Below, in pieces: positions 18,415 to 26,896 of a DNA stretch of 64,000 bases (its first letter is position 1; each line of letters begins with the position of its first letter). Under the pieces are notes generated by a model. It was not told the origin of the DNA and searched no databases. It saw nothing but the letters and a program-made list of their open reading frames with translations. Origin of the DNA: Chryseobacterium paludis (GTDB taxonomy: Bacteria > Bacteroidota > Bacteroidia > Flavobacteriales > Weeksellaceae); contig NZ_CP099966.1 in assembly GCF_025403485.1 (NCBI RefSeq), forward strand, positions 4,462,501 to 4,526,500, written 5' to 3'. Position numbers and translations under genes: made by a program.

Positions 18415-18960
18415 ATGAAAATAAAAGAAACACCACTTAGGGACTGCTATATTATAGAGCCAACTGTTTTTGAAGATGAAAGAGGATATTTTTACGAAAA
18501 ATTCAATGAGAAAAAGTTTGAAGAATTAACAGGTATGAACGGACATTTCGTTCAGGATAATATCTCCAAATCAACTTATGGAGTTCTTAGAGGCTTACAT
18601 TTGCAGAAAGGAGAAAAAGCTCAGGCGAAACTGGTGTCATGTTTGGATGGAAAGGTTCTCGATGTAGCTGTTGATCTAAGAGAAGATTCACCCACATTTG
18701 GAAAGTGGTTTTCAATTGAACTTACAGGCGAAAATAAATTGCAACTATATGTCCCAAGAGGTTTCGGACATGGATTTTCTGTTCTAAGCGAGACTGCTAT
18801 ATTTTCATACAAATGCGATAATCTCTATGACAAAGAATCAGAAGGTGGTGTTCTTTGGAATGATACCGAACTTAATATTGATTGGCAACTCCCCTTAGAT
18901 GACATTTTACTTTCAGAAAAAGACAAAGTTTTACCGGAATTTTCTTTAAAATTTTTTTAA
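18415..18960 (+). CDS. rfbC: dTDP-4-dehydrorhamnose 3,5-epimerase
   Basis: Epimerises C3 and C5 of dTDP-4-keto-6-deoxy-glucose on the way to dTDP-L-rhamnose; cytoplasmic cupin dimer. Visible family features: FEDERGYFYEKFN, FVQDNISKSTYGVLRGLHLQ with the catalytic His, KLVSCLDGKVLDVAVDLR, and VPRGFGHGFSVLSE; 181 residues is standard. RfbA, RfbB and RfbD are not next to it and must lie elsewhere, possibly upstream of the window. It has its own promoter and is followed by a third initiating transferase. Its presence supports a dTDP-6-deoxy-L-hexose in the polymer. Confidence 0.95.
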   Translation: MKIKETPLRDCYIIEPTVFEDERGYFYEKFNEKKFEELTGMNGHFVQDNISKSTYGVLRGLHLQKGEKAQAKLVSCLDGKVLDVAVDLREDSPTFGKWFSIELTGENKLQLYVPRGFGHGFSVLSETAIFSYKCDNLYDKESEGGVLWNDTELNIDWQLPLDDILLSEKDKVLPEFSLKFF

Positions 18961-19022
18961 TTCATTTTAAACTTTATGAGAACTAATGACTTAAGTTTCT
19001 GAGTTACATAGATATTATAAAG

Positions 19023-19030
19023 TAAATTTG
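19023..19030 (+). promoter_or_regulatory. -7 box upstream of the large phosphoglycosyltransferase
   Basis: TAAATTTG matches TAnnTTTG and lies 27 bases before the ATG at 19058, inside the 97-base gap after rfbC. Confidence 0.55.
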
Positions 19031-19057
19031 AAAAATTGAATAACCATTGTCGAATTT

Positions 19058-20446
19058 ATGTTAGTTTATTTTTTTAGATATTTACCCGGAATTTTTCTGA
19101 TAGGAGATTATATTATTATCAATGTTCTTTTTATTTTAGGAAAACTATATTTTTTTGAATTTGATGAAAGAAGTTTTGCTCAGAATTTTAAAGTTCAATT
19201 TATTCTCCTTAATATATCTTGGTTTGTCATTACAATTATAACTAAGCCTTACAAAAGCTTAAAAATTATGGAGTCATCACTGCATTTTAATGCATTGACA
19301 AAATCTTTTGTCTTATTGGTAGGCGCTTCATTAATTTACTTAAATCTAATTTTTTCTGTAAAAATTGACTATAGAAATATAATACTTTATTTTCTATTGA
19401 CTGGTTTCTTTATGACCCTCACAAGGTTTCTTTTGTTCTTATACCGAAAGAAAAACAGAGTGAAATTAGGAAGGAAATTGTACTCTTTTAATACAGTTCT
19501 TGTTGGAGAAAATAAATTATCAACATCATTATTATCAAATAAGGATCTGAGGAGATTTATGGGATTGAGAGGTGTTTATGCACCTATTGAGACAGAAACG
19601 AAAAATAGATATCTAGGTAGCATTGATAAGTTATTCGATGATCTGGAAAATACAGGTATAAACAGTATTATATTTTGTGATGACAAAATTGAAGTTGATT
19701 TATATAAAAAAATTGTAGAAGTTGCAGAGCATAAAATGATAAGGATTTATATGGTACCCGATTTCAAATATGTTAATCTCGGACCTTATTATTTTGATGT
19801 AATTCACGAGATTCCTTTTCTGAAATTAATTAGAGAACCATTATCGAATCCCAAAAAACAAATTTTAAAAAGAACATTTGATATTGGGTTTTCATTTTTT
19901 ATAATTGTCTTTTTATTATCTTGGTTAATACCTATTGTTGCATTAATTATTAAATTAGAAAGCAATGATTCGGCATTTTTTTTGCAAAAAAGATCAGGAC
20001 TCAATAATATACCATTCAATTGTATCAAATTTAGGAGCATGACTATCAATACAAATGCTGACCTTCAAATTGCTAAAAGAAATGATCCGAGAGTTACAAA
20101 ATTTGGTGCATTTATGCGTAAAACAAGTATAGACGAATTGCCCCAGTTTATTAATGTTTTTCTTGGCCAAATGTCAATAGTTGGTCCGAGACCGCATATG
20201 ATGTCCCAAACAGACATGTACTCCAAGATTACGAAAAAATATATGACAAGACATATTGTAAAACCCGGAATTACTGGATGGGCACAAGTAATGGGTTCAA
20301 GAGGGGAGATATTTTCTCATAGAGATATGGAAAAACGGATAGAAAAAGATATTTGGTATATTCAGAATTGGTCCTTTTTTTTAGATATTAAAATTATCTT
20401 TCTTACTTTGTACAATATTTTGAAAGGAGACGAACAAGCTTATTGA
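19058..20446 (+). CDS. Large polytopic initiating phosphoglycosyltransferase, WcaJ/WbaP-like
   Basis: Undecaprenyl-phosphate glucose- or galactose-phosphate transferase type enzyme, 462 residues. The N-terminal half has four membrane segments (to about residue 125) and a CoA-binding-like cytoplasmic domain. One further membrane segment (about 270-292, FDIGFSFFIIVFLLSWLIP) precedes the catalytic domain with KLESNDSAFFLQKRSG, KFRSMTINT, the catalytic DE in RKTSIDELPQF and GQMSIVGPRPHMM. It is the third initiating transferase of the locus and the last gene before a strong terminator. It may start assembly of a different polymer from the two small enzymes. Confidence 0.92.
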   Translation: MLVYFFRYLPGIFLIGDYIIINVLFILGKLYFFEFDERSFAQNFKVQFILLNISWFVITIITKPYKSLKIMESSLHFNALTKSFVLLVGASLIYLNLIFSVKIDYRNIILYFLLTGFFMTLTRFLLFLYRKKNRVKLGRKLYSFNTVLVGENKLSTSLLSNKDLRRFMGLRGVYAPIETETKNRYLGSIDKLFDDLENTGINSIIFCDDKIEVDLYKKIVEVAEHKMIRIYMVPDFKYVNLGPYYFDVIHEIPFLKLIREPLSNPKKQILKRTFDIGFSFFIIVFLLSWLIPIVALIIKLESNDSAFFLQKRSGLNNIPFNCIKFRSMTINTNADLQIAKRNDPRVTKFGAFMRKTSIDELPQFINVFLGQMSIVGPRPHMMSQTDMYSKITKKYMTRHIVKPGITGWAQVMGSRGEIFSHRDMEKRIEKDIWYIQNWSFFLDIKIIFLTLYNILKGDEQAY

Positions 20447-20513
20447 TGATCCTAATGTGAAAAAGATCAAAACGTACCAAGTTTTAAAGAAAAAAACTTT
20501 TAAATAGCATATT

Positions 20514-20547
20514 GAAAACCACTTTATTAAAGTGGTTTTCTTTTTTT
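20514..20547 (+). terminator. Intrinsic terminator closing the polysaccharide locus
   Basis: Perfect 13-bp stem GAAAACCACTTTA / TAAAGTGGTTTTC with a one-base centre (20514-20540), followed by seven T. It lies 67 bases after the last sugar-transferase stop codon. Confidence 0.85.
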
Positions 20548-20570
20548 GATTTAAACTTTTTATTATTTCG

Positions 20571-20578
20571 TATCTTTG
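20571..20578 (+). promoter_or_regulatory. -7 box of rimO
   Basis: TATCTTTG (TAnnTTTG) ends 19 bases before the rimO ATG and just after the upstream terminator. Confidence 0.7.
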
Positions 20579-20597
20579 CAAACTCAAAATCAAAAAG

Positions 20598-21899
20598 ATG
20601 CGCACAAAATCTGTAGGTAAAAAGAAAATCAATATCGTAACCCTTGGTTGCTCTAAAAATGTATACGACTCAGAAGTTTTAATGAGCCAGCTTAAGGCAA
20701 ACGGAAAAGAAGTTGTACATGAAGACAGAGGAGATATTGTTGTAATCAATACCTGTGGTTTTATTGACAATGCAAAAGAGGAATCTATTAACACAATCCT
20801 TGACTATGTTGATGCCAAGAATAGAGGAGAAGTGGAAAAGGTTTTTGTTACTGGATGTCTTTCTGAAAGATATAAACCGGATCTTATCAAAGAAATTCCA
20901 GATGTAGACCAATATTTTGGAACAAGAGATTTACCTATACTGTTAAAGCACTTAGGCGCAGATTACAAGCATGAATTAGTAGGTGAAAGATTAACGACTA
21001 CTCCAAAACATTACGCATATCTGAAGATATCTGAAGGCTGTGACAGGCCATGCTCTTTTTGTGCAATTCCACTAATGAGAGGAGGTCACGTTTCTACACC
21101 TATTGAAAAACTGGTTCGTGAAGCAGAAAAGCTTGCAAAAGTAGGAACGAAAGAATTAATTTTGATTGCTCAGGATCTAACGTATTACGGATTGGATATC
21201 TATAAAAGACGTGCACTTGGAGATCTTTTAAAAGAACTTGTGAAAGTGGAAGGGATAGAATGGATTCGTCTTCACTACGCATTCCCTAGTGGGTTTCCGG
21301 AAGATGTATTAGATATCATTAGAGAAGAACCTAAAGTTTGTAACTATATCGATATTCCTCTTCAGCATATCAACTCCGATTTATTAAAATCGATGAAAAG
21401 AGGAACAACTCATGAAAAAACCGATGCCCTTTTAGCGAAATTTAGAGAAAAGGTTCCTGATATGGCAATCAGAACTACTTTAATTGTTGGTTATCCAGGG
21501 GAGACCGAAGAAAGATTTCAGGAATTGAAAGATTGGGTTAAAGAACAGAGATTTGATCGATTAGGTTGTTTTACGTATTCTCACGAAGAAAATACAACTG
21601 CCCATGTTTTAGAGGATGATGTCCCTCAGGAGGTGAAAGAAGCTCGTGTAGAAGCTATCATGGAACTTCAGTCTCAAATCTCATGGGAGAAAAATCAGCA
21701 AAGGATTGGTGAGGTCTATAAATGTGTATTCGACAGGAAAGAAGGAAACTATTTCGTAGGACGAACAGAATATGATTCTCCTGACGTTGATAATACAGTT
21801 TTAGTTTCTGCAGATAACACCTATATTTCAATTGGAGAATTTGCTATGGTAAAAATTACCTCTGCGGAGGAATTTGACCTGTACGGAGATTTAATTTGA
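20598..21899 (+). CDS. rimO: Ribosomal protein S12 methylthiotransferase RimO
   Basis: Radical SAM enzyme that methylthiolates the conserved Asp of ribosomal protein S12, using two [4Fe-4S] clusters. The N-terminal UPF0004 domain has three cluster cysteines (TLGCSKN, INTCGFID, VTGCLSER); the radical SAM CxxxCxxC is in EGCDRPCSFCAIP near residue 150; a C-terminal TRAM domain ends the chain (VFDRKEGNYFVGRTEYDSPD). The 433-residue length and the SKNVYDSE segment favour RimO over MiaB. It is a single-gene unit between a terminator and a long non-coding stretch. Confidence 0.95.
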   Translation: MRTKSVGKKKINIVTLGCSKNVYDSEVLMSQLKANGKEVVHEDRGDIVVINTCGFIDNAKEESINTILDYVDAKNRGEVEKVFVTGCLSERYKPDLIKEIPDVDQYFGTRDLPILLKHLGADYKHELVGERLTTTPKHYAYLKISEGCDRPCSFCAIPLMRGGHVSTPIEKLVREAEKLAKVGTKELILIAQDLTYYGLDIYKRRALGDLLKELVKVEGIEWIRLHYAFPSGFPEDVLDIIREEPKVCNYIDIPLQHINSDLLKSMKRGTTHEKTDALLAKFREKVPDMAIRTTLIVGYPGETEERFQELKDWVKEQRFDRLGCFTYSHEENTTAHVLEDDVPQEVKEARVEAIMELQSQISWEKNQQRIGEVYKCVFDRKEGNYFVGRTEYDSPDVDNTVLVSADNTYISIGEFAMVKITSAEEFDLYGDLI

Positions 21900-22310
21900 T
21901 AAAAAATAAATAAAAATATTATTTTTTAGATAATGATGTTAAGTGTGTATATTTTCCATCGTATTTTTTACTGATTAGTATTTAATTAATTTTTTATTGT
22001 TAGATTATCTGTTTCACTGTTTTTTGGTTTAAATTTTTCATTCTATTCATAATCAGCTTTTTAGCTGTATTTATATGACGCTTGATTTTCCATTTTGAAT
22101 GGTGGGTTTTGGATTTTTAATTATTTAGTACTAGCTTTGCCATAGCAATAATTTTTTATCAACATAGTATTTCTAATCCTAGAATATGTATATAAATAAA
22201 GATAATCCCGAATCTTTATTTTATATCATAATTGAACAGTTTGGGATTTGAAAATATATATTGTATAAAAATTATTAATGGAAAAAAATAATTAAAAATC
22301 TTAAACACTT
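21900..22310. other. 411-base non-coding stretch after rimO
   Basis: Very AT-rich. No open frame of useful length, no tRNA-like fold and no strong terminator is seen. A weak AT stem-like stretch follows the rimO stop near 21913-21928. One possible -7 box (TAGCTTTG, 22132-22139) would give the next gene a leader of about 165 nucleotides. The remainder shows nothing I can assign. Confidence 0.5.
22132..22139 (+). promoter_or_regulatory. Possible -7 box with long leader for the secreted-protein pair
   Basis: TAGCTTTG matches TAnnTTTG but lies 171 bases before the ATG at 22311, much farther than other boxes in the window. It is therefore tentative. Confidence 0.3.
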
Positions 22311-22949
22311 ATGAGAAAAAATTTATGGACAGCAATAATGCTTATTTCGTTTGCTATGCTGTCAAAAGCTCAGAACAAAGGGGTAGGTATTAATACAATT
22401 ACTCCGGCCGCTACTTTGGATGTGGTTGCTAGTACTACGGATAAGACTATGCCCGATGCCGTTTTAGTTCCAAGAATGACAGCCCAGGAATTAGCAGCTA
22501 AAGATGCTGTATACATTGCCGCTCAAAATGGAGCATTGGTTTTTGTAACTTCAGGTGTAGGTACTACTGATAAAACAGGAAACATAACGGGTGCAGGATT
22601 TTATTATTATGATAATACCTCTTCTACCTGGAAAACGCTTGGAGGTGGTGGAACAACACCCACAGCATTTAGGTTAAATTTAGGTCAGGCAGCTTCTACT
22701 GCTTATGATTGGACAAATTCTAATTTTGATTTTTGGGAATTTACTTCAGGAACTCAATTGACGTTACCAACTCCAGCTTCTTTTAAGGATAAAACTATCT
22801 ATATAAGAAACCAAGCGGGGGGATTACTTCAGTTTTCAGGAAATGATGGAATTGGTACTCCAAAGGGTTTAGCCTCTATTACCGCACAATCGGCGGTTCA
22901 AATATTTAGTAATGGTACAACTTGGTATCTGGTTGCAGGTAGAAATTAA
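22311..22949 (+). CDS. Secreted protein of unknown function (GINTxTPxATLDV type)
   Basis: Function not recognised. A signal peptide (MRKNLWTAIMLISFAMLSKA, cut near residue 20) is followed by GVGINTITPAATLDVVAS, a segment common at the N-terminus of large families of secreted Flavobacteriia proteins. Further on are GALVFVTSGVGTTDKTGN, GAGFYYYDNTSSTWKTLGGG and a second beta-rich half with QLTLPTPASFKDKTIYIRN and a closing NGTTWYLVAGRN. No T9SS sorting domain is seen at the C-terminus. It is followed 22 bases later by a gene with related phrasing, so the two form an operon. A surface or matrix structural role is a guess. Confidence 0.75.
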   Translation: MRKNLWTAIMLISFAMLSKAQNKGVGINTITPAATLDVVASTTDKTMPDAVLVPRMTAQELAAKDAVYIAAQNGALVFVTSGVGTTDKTGNITGAGFYYYDNTSSTWKTLGGGGTTPTAFRLNLGQAASTAYDWTNSNFDFWEFTSGTQLTLPTPASFKDKTIYIRNQAGGLLQFSGNDGIGTPKGLASITAQSAVQIFSNGTTWYLVAGRN

Positions 22950-22971
22950 TAATTAAAAAACACAAATCAAG

Positions 22972-23685
22972 ATGAAAAATGTTTTAGTGAATATAACGGG
23001 ATGCTTCCTTTTATTTCTAAGTGCTAATAGTAACGCTCAGCTCCTTACTAATGGAAATGTTACTGCAGGATTAAGTGGTACAAATTATTTTATGGACGCC
23101 AGTAATTTTGAAGGTTTAGCAAACAAAAGCTTTGGTAGAGGAATGGGGTTTCCAAGAACAGATCTAACGGATTTTAGATTCAATACATCAACAGCGGATA
23201 ACGAAGTCGTTCTTTCTGATTTTGATGGGATGGTGGTCTTTAATAGTACTACAGGAGATACTGTGACGGGACAAGGGGTTAAAACAAAAGTAGCTCCTGG
23301 ATTCTATTACTTCTCAAACCCTGGAAATCCTGGAAATATTACAAACGGTAAATGGGTGGCGATAGGGGCTAATTCAGGTCGTACTAATATTCTTACCACA
23401 GAAACTGCTACAAATACTTTAATAAATAACGAACAAGTTTATGCCATTAAAGGAACATTTACAGCTACAGGTTCTTCAACTGCTGTAAGTATCCCTTCGC
23501 CAACAGGGATGACCGGTATGTATGGAATTACCATATATAAATCTGGAACTAATACAATATATGCCAGAGAATTATATTCATATGCACTAGGAACTACAGC
23601 AGGAAATGCAGTTACAGGGTCTCCCCACATGTCGGTAGTTTATCCGGCTGGAACGTATGATTATGTGCTGGAGTATTTAAAATAA
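22972..23685 (+). CDS. Secreted protein of unknown function, partner of the upstream gene
   Basis: Function not recognised. A signal peptide (VLVNITGCFLLFLSANSNA, cut near residue 22) leads into a Gly/Ser/Thr/Asn-rich beta protein of 237 residues. It shares with the neighbour upstream the pattern MVVFNSTTGDTV, PGFYYFSNPGN and GKWVAIG, that is, a short domain in which a Phe-Tyr-Tyr strand is followed by a Lys-Trp strand. The C-terminal part (TAVSIPSPTGMTGMYGITIY) looks like a separate beta-sandwich. The two genes are 22 bases apart and end at a strong terminator, so they are expressed together. Confidence 0.72.
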   Translation: MKNVLVNITGCFLLFLSANSNAQLLTNGNVTAGLSGTNYFMDASNFEGLANKSFGRGMGFPRTDLTDFRFNTSTADNEVVLSDFDGMVVFNSTTGDTVTGQGVKTKVAPGFYYFSNPGNPGNITNGKWVAIGANSGRTNILTTETATNTLINNEQVYAIKGTFTATGSSTAVSIPSPTGMTGMYGITIYKSGTNTIYARELYSYALGTTAGNAVTGSPHMSVVYPAGTYDYVLEYLK

Positions 23686-23704
23686 AAGCATACTTATCTT
23701 TTAT

Positions 23705-23736
23705 AAAAACCAATGAAAATTTCATTGGTTTTTTTT
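23705..23736 (+). terminator. Intrinsic terminator after the secreted-protein pair
   Basis: Stem AAAACCAATGAAA / TTTCATTGGTTTT with a single central base, followed by four more T. It begins 20 bases after the stop codon. Confidence 0.85.
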
Positions 23737-24014
23737 AGATATTTAACTAAAAAAATGGCGAATGTGTAATTTACTGATTTACAGTGTGTTTTAGAGCTGA
23801 TTCTAAATGAATTTCTAGTAGTTAGTTAATTATGTTAACTTTTAGGCCTTATTTTTAACGTTTTTTAACAGTGGTCCTTAAAACGCCTGTCAATAGAGGG
23901 TTACAGACTTGGTTAACATATAATTGGGTTTTCGTTAACAGTTTTTAACATTTCGGCTATGGACTTAATGAGATTCATAATACATTTGCCAAGTCAAAAC
24001 CAATAAAATTCAAC
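23737..24014. other. Upstream region of the rlpA-like gene with clustered TTAAC motifs
   Basis: Non-coding. Between 23834 and 23950 TTAAC occurs five times: GTTAAC at 23834, 23912 and 23934, and TTTTTAACA at about 23862 and 23942. A -7 box follows at 23981. The cluster could be a binding region for a regulator; nothing else is seen. Confidence 0.4.
23981..23988 (+). promoter_or_regulatory. -7 box of the rlpA-like gene
   Basis: TACATTTG (TAnnTTTG) ends 26 bases before the ATG at 24015. It lies just downstream of the TTAAC cluster. Confidence 0.6.
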
Positions 24015-24386
24015 ATGATGAAAAGATTCATTCTCGTAATCATAATGATGATTTCAGCCTTTGGTGTTTATTCTTTCAAGAATAATGCCACAGATGCGAA
24101 AAAAACAAGTTATGCATCGTTCTACCACGATAAGTTTAATGGTAGAAAAACCGCAAACGGAGAAATTTTTGATAATTCAAAATTCACCGCTGCAAATAGA
24201 ACGCTTCCTTTTGGAACTAAAATTAGAGTTACCAATTTGAGCAATGGAAAAGAGGTTACAGTGAGGATAAATGATAGAGGACCTTTCCATTCATCAAGAG
24301 CACTAGATATTTCTAGAGCCGCGTTCGATGAAATCGGAAATACCAATCTTGGTACAATTCCGGTGGAATATGAAATTGTCGATTAA
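24015..24386 (+). CDS. RlpA-like double-psi beta-barrel protein
   Basis: Small exported protein with the double-psi beta-barrel of septal-ring lytic transglycosylase RlpA. A signal peptide occupies about residues 1-20 (FILVIIMMISAFGVYSF). The domain shows TSYASFYHDKFNGRKTANGE, AANRTLPFGTKIRVTNL and RINDRGPFHSSRALDISRA, with the conserved DRGP catalytic segment. It has no SPOR domain, unlike RlpA of proteobacteria, so septal targeting through SPOR is not expected. At 123 residues it is essentially the bare domain. Either Met of the ATGATG start is possible. It is a single-gene unit with its own promoter and terminator. Confidence 0.88.
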   Translation: MMKRFILVIIMMISAFGVYSFKNNATDAKKTSYASFYHDKFNGRKTANGEIFDNSKFTAANRTLPFGTKIRVTNLSNGKEVTVRINDRGPFHSSRALDISRAAFDEIGNTNLGTIPVEYEIVD

Positions 24387-24407
24387 ACTTATGATTTATT
24401 AAATTTT

Positions 24408-24440
24408 AAAAGCCAACTGATTCAGTTGGCTTTTTCTTTT
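24408..24440. terminator. Bidirectional terminator between the rlpA-like gene and xth
   Basis: Stem AAAAGCCAACTGA / TCAGTTGGCTTTT with a one-base loop, with T-runs on either strand. It separates two convergent genes. Confidence 0.85.
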
Positions 24441-24442
24441 TA

Positions 24443-25207
24443 TTATACATTCAATTCCAGCAATGCCGGGCAATGATCTGAATGTACAGCCTCTTTTAAA
24501 ATTACAGCTCTTGAAAGCTTATCTTTTAAGGCATATGACGTAAAATTATAATCTAATCTCCAGCCCTTATTTTTAGCCCTGGAATTCTGCCTGTAACTCC
24601 ACCAAGTATAATTATCTGGCTCATTATTAAAAAACCTGAAACTATCTATTAATTCACACTCTTCAATAAAGCTGGTCATCCACTCCCTTTCCATAGGTAA
24701 GAATCCTGAAACATTTTTTAAACGAACAGGATCATGGATGTCAATGGCCTGATGACAAATATTAAAGTCTCCTGAAATAATAAGATTTGGAATTTCTTTT
24801 TTTAAATTTTTGATATAATTCAGAAAATCATGACAAAACTGCATTTTAAAACCCAGTCTTTCCATATTAGAAGCTGAAGGGACATATACAGAAATTACTG
24901 AATAACCATCAAAGTCAGCACGAATAATTCTTCCTTCGTTATCATAACTTTCAATTCCACATCCATACTCAACATGATTAGGTTTTATTTTTGAGGCTAT
25001 TCCAACCCCACTATAGCCTTTTCTGACTGCCGAATGCCAGTAGCTATGATACCCTTGCTTTTGAAGGCTTTCGATATCTATCTGGTCGTTTCCAGCCTTG
25101 CTCTCTTGAATGCATATGATATCCGGATCAGCGGTTTTTAACCAACCTAGAAAATCCTTGGTAAAAGCAGCTCTGATTCCATTTACATTATATGTGATTA
25201 ATTTCAT
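24443..25207 (-). CDS. xth: Exodeoxyribonuclease III
   Basis: Mg-dependent 3'-5' exonuclease and AP endonuclease of base-excision repair. MKLITYNVNGIRAAF starts the fold; DIICIQESKA has the metal-binding Glu, LIISGDFNICH the catalytic Asp-Asn pair, and AVHSDHCPALLEL the terminal Ser-Asp-His. I start at 25207 rather than the longer open frame to 25303, because the extra residues are not conserved in type and a -7 box on the minus strand (25229-25236) overlies them. The resulting 254 residues match the family. It is transcribed away from porX's end with its own promoter. Confidence 0.94.
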   Translation of the reverse strand: MKLITYNVNGIRAAFTKDFLGWLKTADPDIICIQESKAGNDQIDIESLQKQGYHSYWHSAVRKGYSGVGIASKIKPNHVEYGCGIESYDNEGRIIRADFDGYSVISVYVPSASNMERLGFKMQFCHDFLNYIKNLKKEIPNLIISGDFNICHQAIDIHDPVRLKNVSGFLPMEREWMTSFIEECELIDSFRFFNNEPDNYTWWSYRQNSRAKNKGWRLDYNFTSYALKDKLSRAVILKEAVHSDHCPALLELNV

Positions 25208-25228
25208 AAATAAAAGTAAATTTTTGGT

Positions 25229-25236
25229 CAAATGTA
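25229..25236 (-). promoter_or_regulatory. -7 box of xth
   Basis: On the minus strand this reads TACATTTG, matching TAnnTTTG, 21 bases upstream of the chosen ATG. It decides against the longer open frame as the start. Confidence 0.65.
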
Positions 25237-25283
25237 GGGAAATTAAAAGAGCGGACTTTGAAATTTCAAAATCAAATGCAAAC

Positions 25284-25318
25284 AAAAAGGCGGAAAAAAT
25301 CAATTGATTTTTTCCGCC
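25284..25318 (-). terminator. Terminator of porX
   Basis: Perfect 30-bp palindrome with half GGCGGAAAAAATCAA (25289-25318), followed on the minus strand by TTTTTG. It lies 34 bases past the porX stop codon. Confidence 0.85.
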
Positions 25319-25351
25319 CCTGAACCCAGAATTAATAAACTATGAAAAAAA

Positions 25352-26896
25352 TTACTTGGGTTCTAAAATGCTAATTGGAATAATACATTCTTCTAATGAT
25401 ATTCCACCGTGTTGGTAAGTTTCTTTATAATAATTTACAAAGTGATTATAATTTTTTGGATAGGCCAGGAAAGTATTGTTTTTTGCAAAAATATACTTTG
25501 AACTTAAATTTCCTTTTGGTAAAAATAGTTTCTCAGGATTTGTAATAGCCCAAACATCTCTATCGTCATACGTTAAGCTCTTACCAGTTTTATAACGGAT
25601 GTTTGTAGATGTTTCTCTATCTCCAACCACTTTACTTGGCTTTTTAACGTAAACTGTTCCATGATCTGTTGTGATCACTAGTTTATAACCGCTTTCGGCA
25701 GCTAATTTTATAATTTTTAGAATTGAAGAATTCTCAAACCAGTTATAAGTCAGGGATCTGAAAGTTTTATCATCACGAATTAACTGATCCACAATATGGT
25801 TGTCAGTTTTTGCGTGAGATAAGATATCAATAAAGTTATAAACGATCACCAACAAGTCGTTGTTTTTGTGTTGATTGAAATCATCATAGATCTTCTTTTC
25901 AAAATCAGCATTCAAAACCTTTAGATATTTCATTGATTTTGAACCTAAGCCAATTCTTTTCATTTGATCTTCAAGAAAGTCACGCTCAAACTCATTTTTA
26001 TTTCCATCTTCATTATCATTAAACCATTTATCAGGAAAACGTTTTTCTATCTCAGAAGGTAATAGACCTGCAAAGAAAGAGTTTCTTGCATATTGAGTTG
26101 CTGTTGGAAGAATACTGTAATAATAATCTTCAGATACTTTATTGTAGTATTTCGTAAATAATGGTTCAACTACTTTCCATTGATCATATCTAAGGTTATC
26201 TACCATAAGTAAAAGAACCTTGCTTTTTTCAACCTCAGGCTTTATCTTATCTTTGAAAAGGGTATGGCTCATAGCTGGTTTGTCACTTCCATTTAGCCAT
26301 TCTTCATAATTATTTTCAATAAATTTCGCAAACTGAATATTAGCTTCTTCTTTTTGAGACTGTAGAAGATCTGCAAATTCATTGTCTGTTACTTTATCGA
26401 ATTTAATTTCCCAATTTAAAATTTTCTTATAATATTCAGCCCATTCCTGATAAGACTTGAGATAAGAAAGTTCCATAGATAGGCTTCTGAACTCTTGTTG
26501 ATATTGCAAAATAGTTTTTTGCTCAACCAAATTGTCTTCCTGAAGATTTTTCTTTAATGATAAAAGAATCTGATTGGGGTTTACTGGTTTTAGAATATAA
26601 TCAGCAATTTGAGAACCAATTGCCTCTTCCATAATGTGTTCTTCTTCACTTTTGGTAACCATTACTATTTTTAAAGAATTATCTTTTTCTTTAATCATAG
26701 GAATTGCTTCCAGCCCAGAAATACCAGGCATATTTTCATCAATTAATGTTAATGCAAATTTCTCGGAATCTATCAACTCTAGCGCTTCATTTACATTATT
26801 AACAGGAGTTACATGATAACCCTTTTTTTCTAAAAATACAATATGAGGTTTGAGTAAATCTATTTCATCATCTATCCATAATATTTTTTCCGACAT
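25352..26896 (-). CDS. porX: PorX, response regulator of the type IX secretion system
   Basis: Two-component regulator that, with sensor PorY, controls type IX secretion genes in Bacteroidota. Residues 1-120 are a CheY-like receiver: ILWIDDEIDLL with the acidic pocket, phospho-acceptor Asp53 in LTLIDENMPG, and ADYILKPVNP with the Lys. The rest is a PglZ/alkaline-phosphatase-like domain: LLLMVDNLRYDQW near 210, VIVYNFIDILSHAKTD near 330, and VITTDHGTVYVKKPS near 410, giving the metal-binding Asp/His set. At 514 residues it is full length. porY and the por structural genes are not in the window, which is usual since they are scattered. The 134 bases upstream show no clear -7 box. Confidence 0.95.
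   Translation of the reverse strand: MSEKILWIDDEIDLLKPHIVFLEKKGYHVTPVNNVNEALELIDSEKFALTLIDENMPGISGLEAIPMIKEKDNSLKIVMVTKSEEEHIMEEAIGSQIADYILKPVNPNQILLSLKKNLQEDNLVEQKTILQYQQEFRSLSMELSYLKSYQEWAEYYKKILNWEIKFDKVTDNEFADLLQSQKEEANIQFAKFIENNYEEWLNGSDKPAMSHTLFKDKIKPEVEKSKVLLLMVDNLRYDQWKVVEPLFTKYYNKVSEDYYYSILPTATQYARNSFFAGLLPSEIEKRFPDKWFNDNEDGNKNEFERDFLEDQMKRIGLGSKSMKYLKVLNADFEKKIYDDFNQHKNNDLLVIVYNFIDILSHAKTDNHIVDQLIRDDKTFRSLTYNWFENSSILKIIKLAAESGYKLVITTDHGTVYVKKPSKVVGDRETSTNIRYKTGKSLTYDDRDVWAITNPEKLFLPKGNLSSKYIFAKNNTFLAYPKNYNHFVNYYKETYQHGGISLEECIIPISILEPK

Noticed and set aside
20381..20794. 137-codon open frame on the minus strand spanning a terminator and the rimO promoter
   Set aside because: It crosses a clear plus-strand terminator and promoter and overlaps two real genes; the product is low-complexity and hydrophobic by chance.
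22311..23685. Secreted gene pair considered as prophage tail genes
   Set aside because: Both proteins carry signal peptides and there are no phage structural, integrase or lysis genes around.
25352..26896. PglZ-like domain, which might suggest a BREX or phage-growth-limitation defence system
   Set aside because: It is fused to an N-terminal CheY receiver with an intact phospho-acceptor Asp, the exact plan of PorX, and no BREX genes are nearby.
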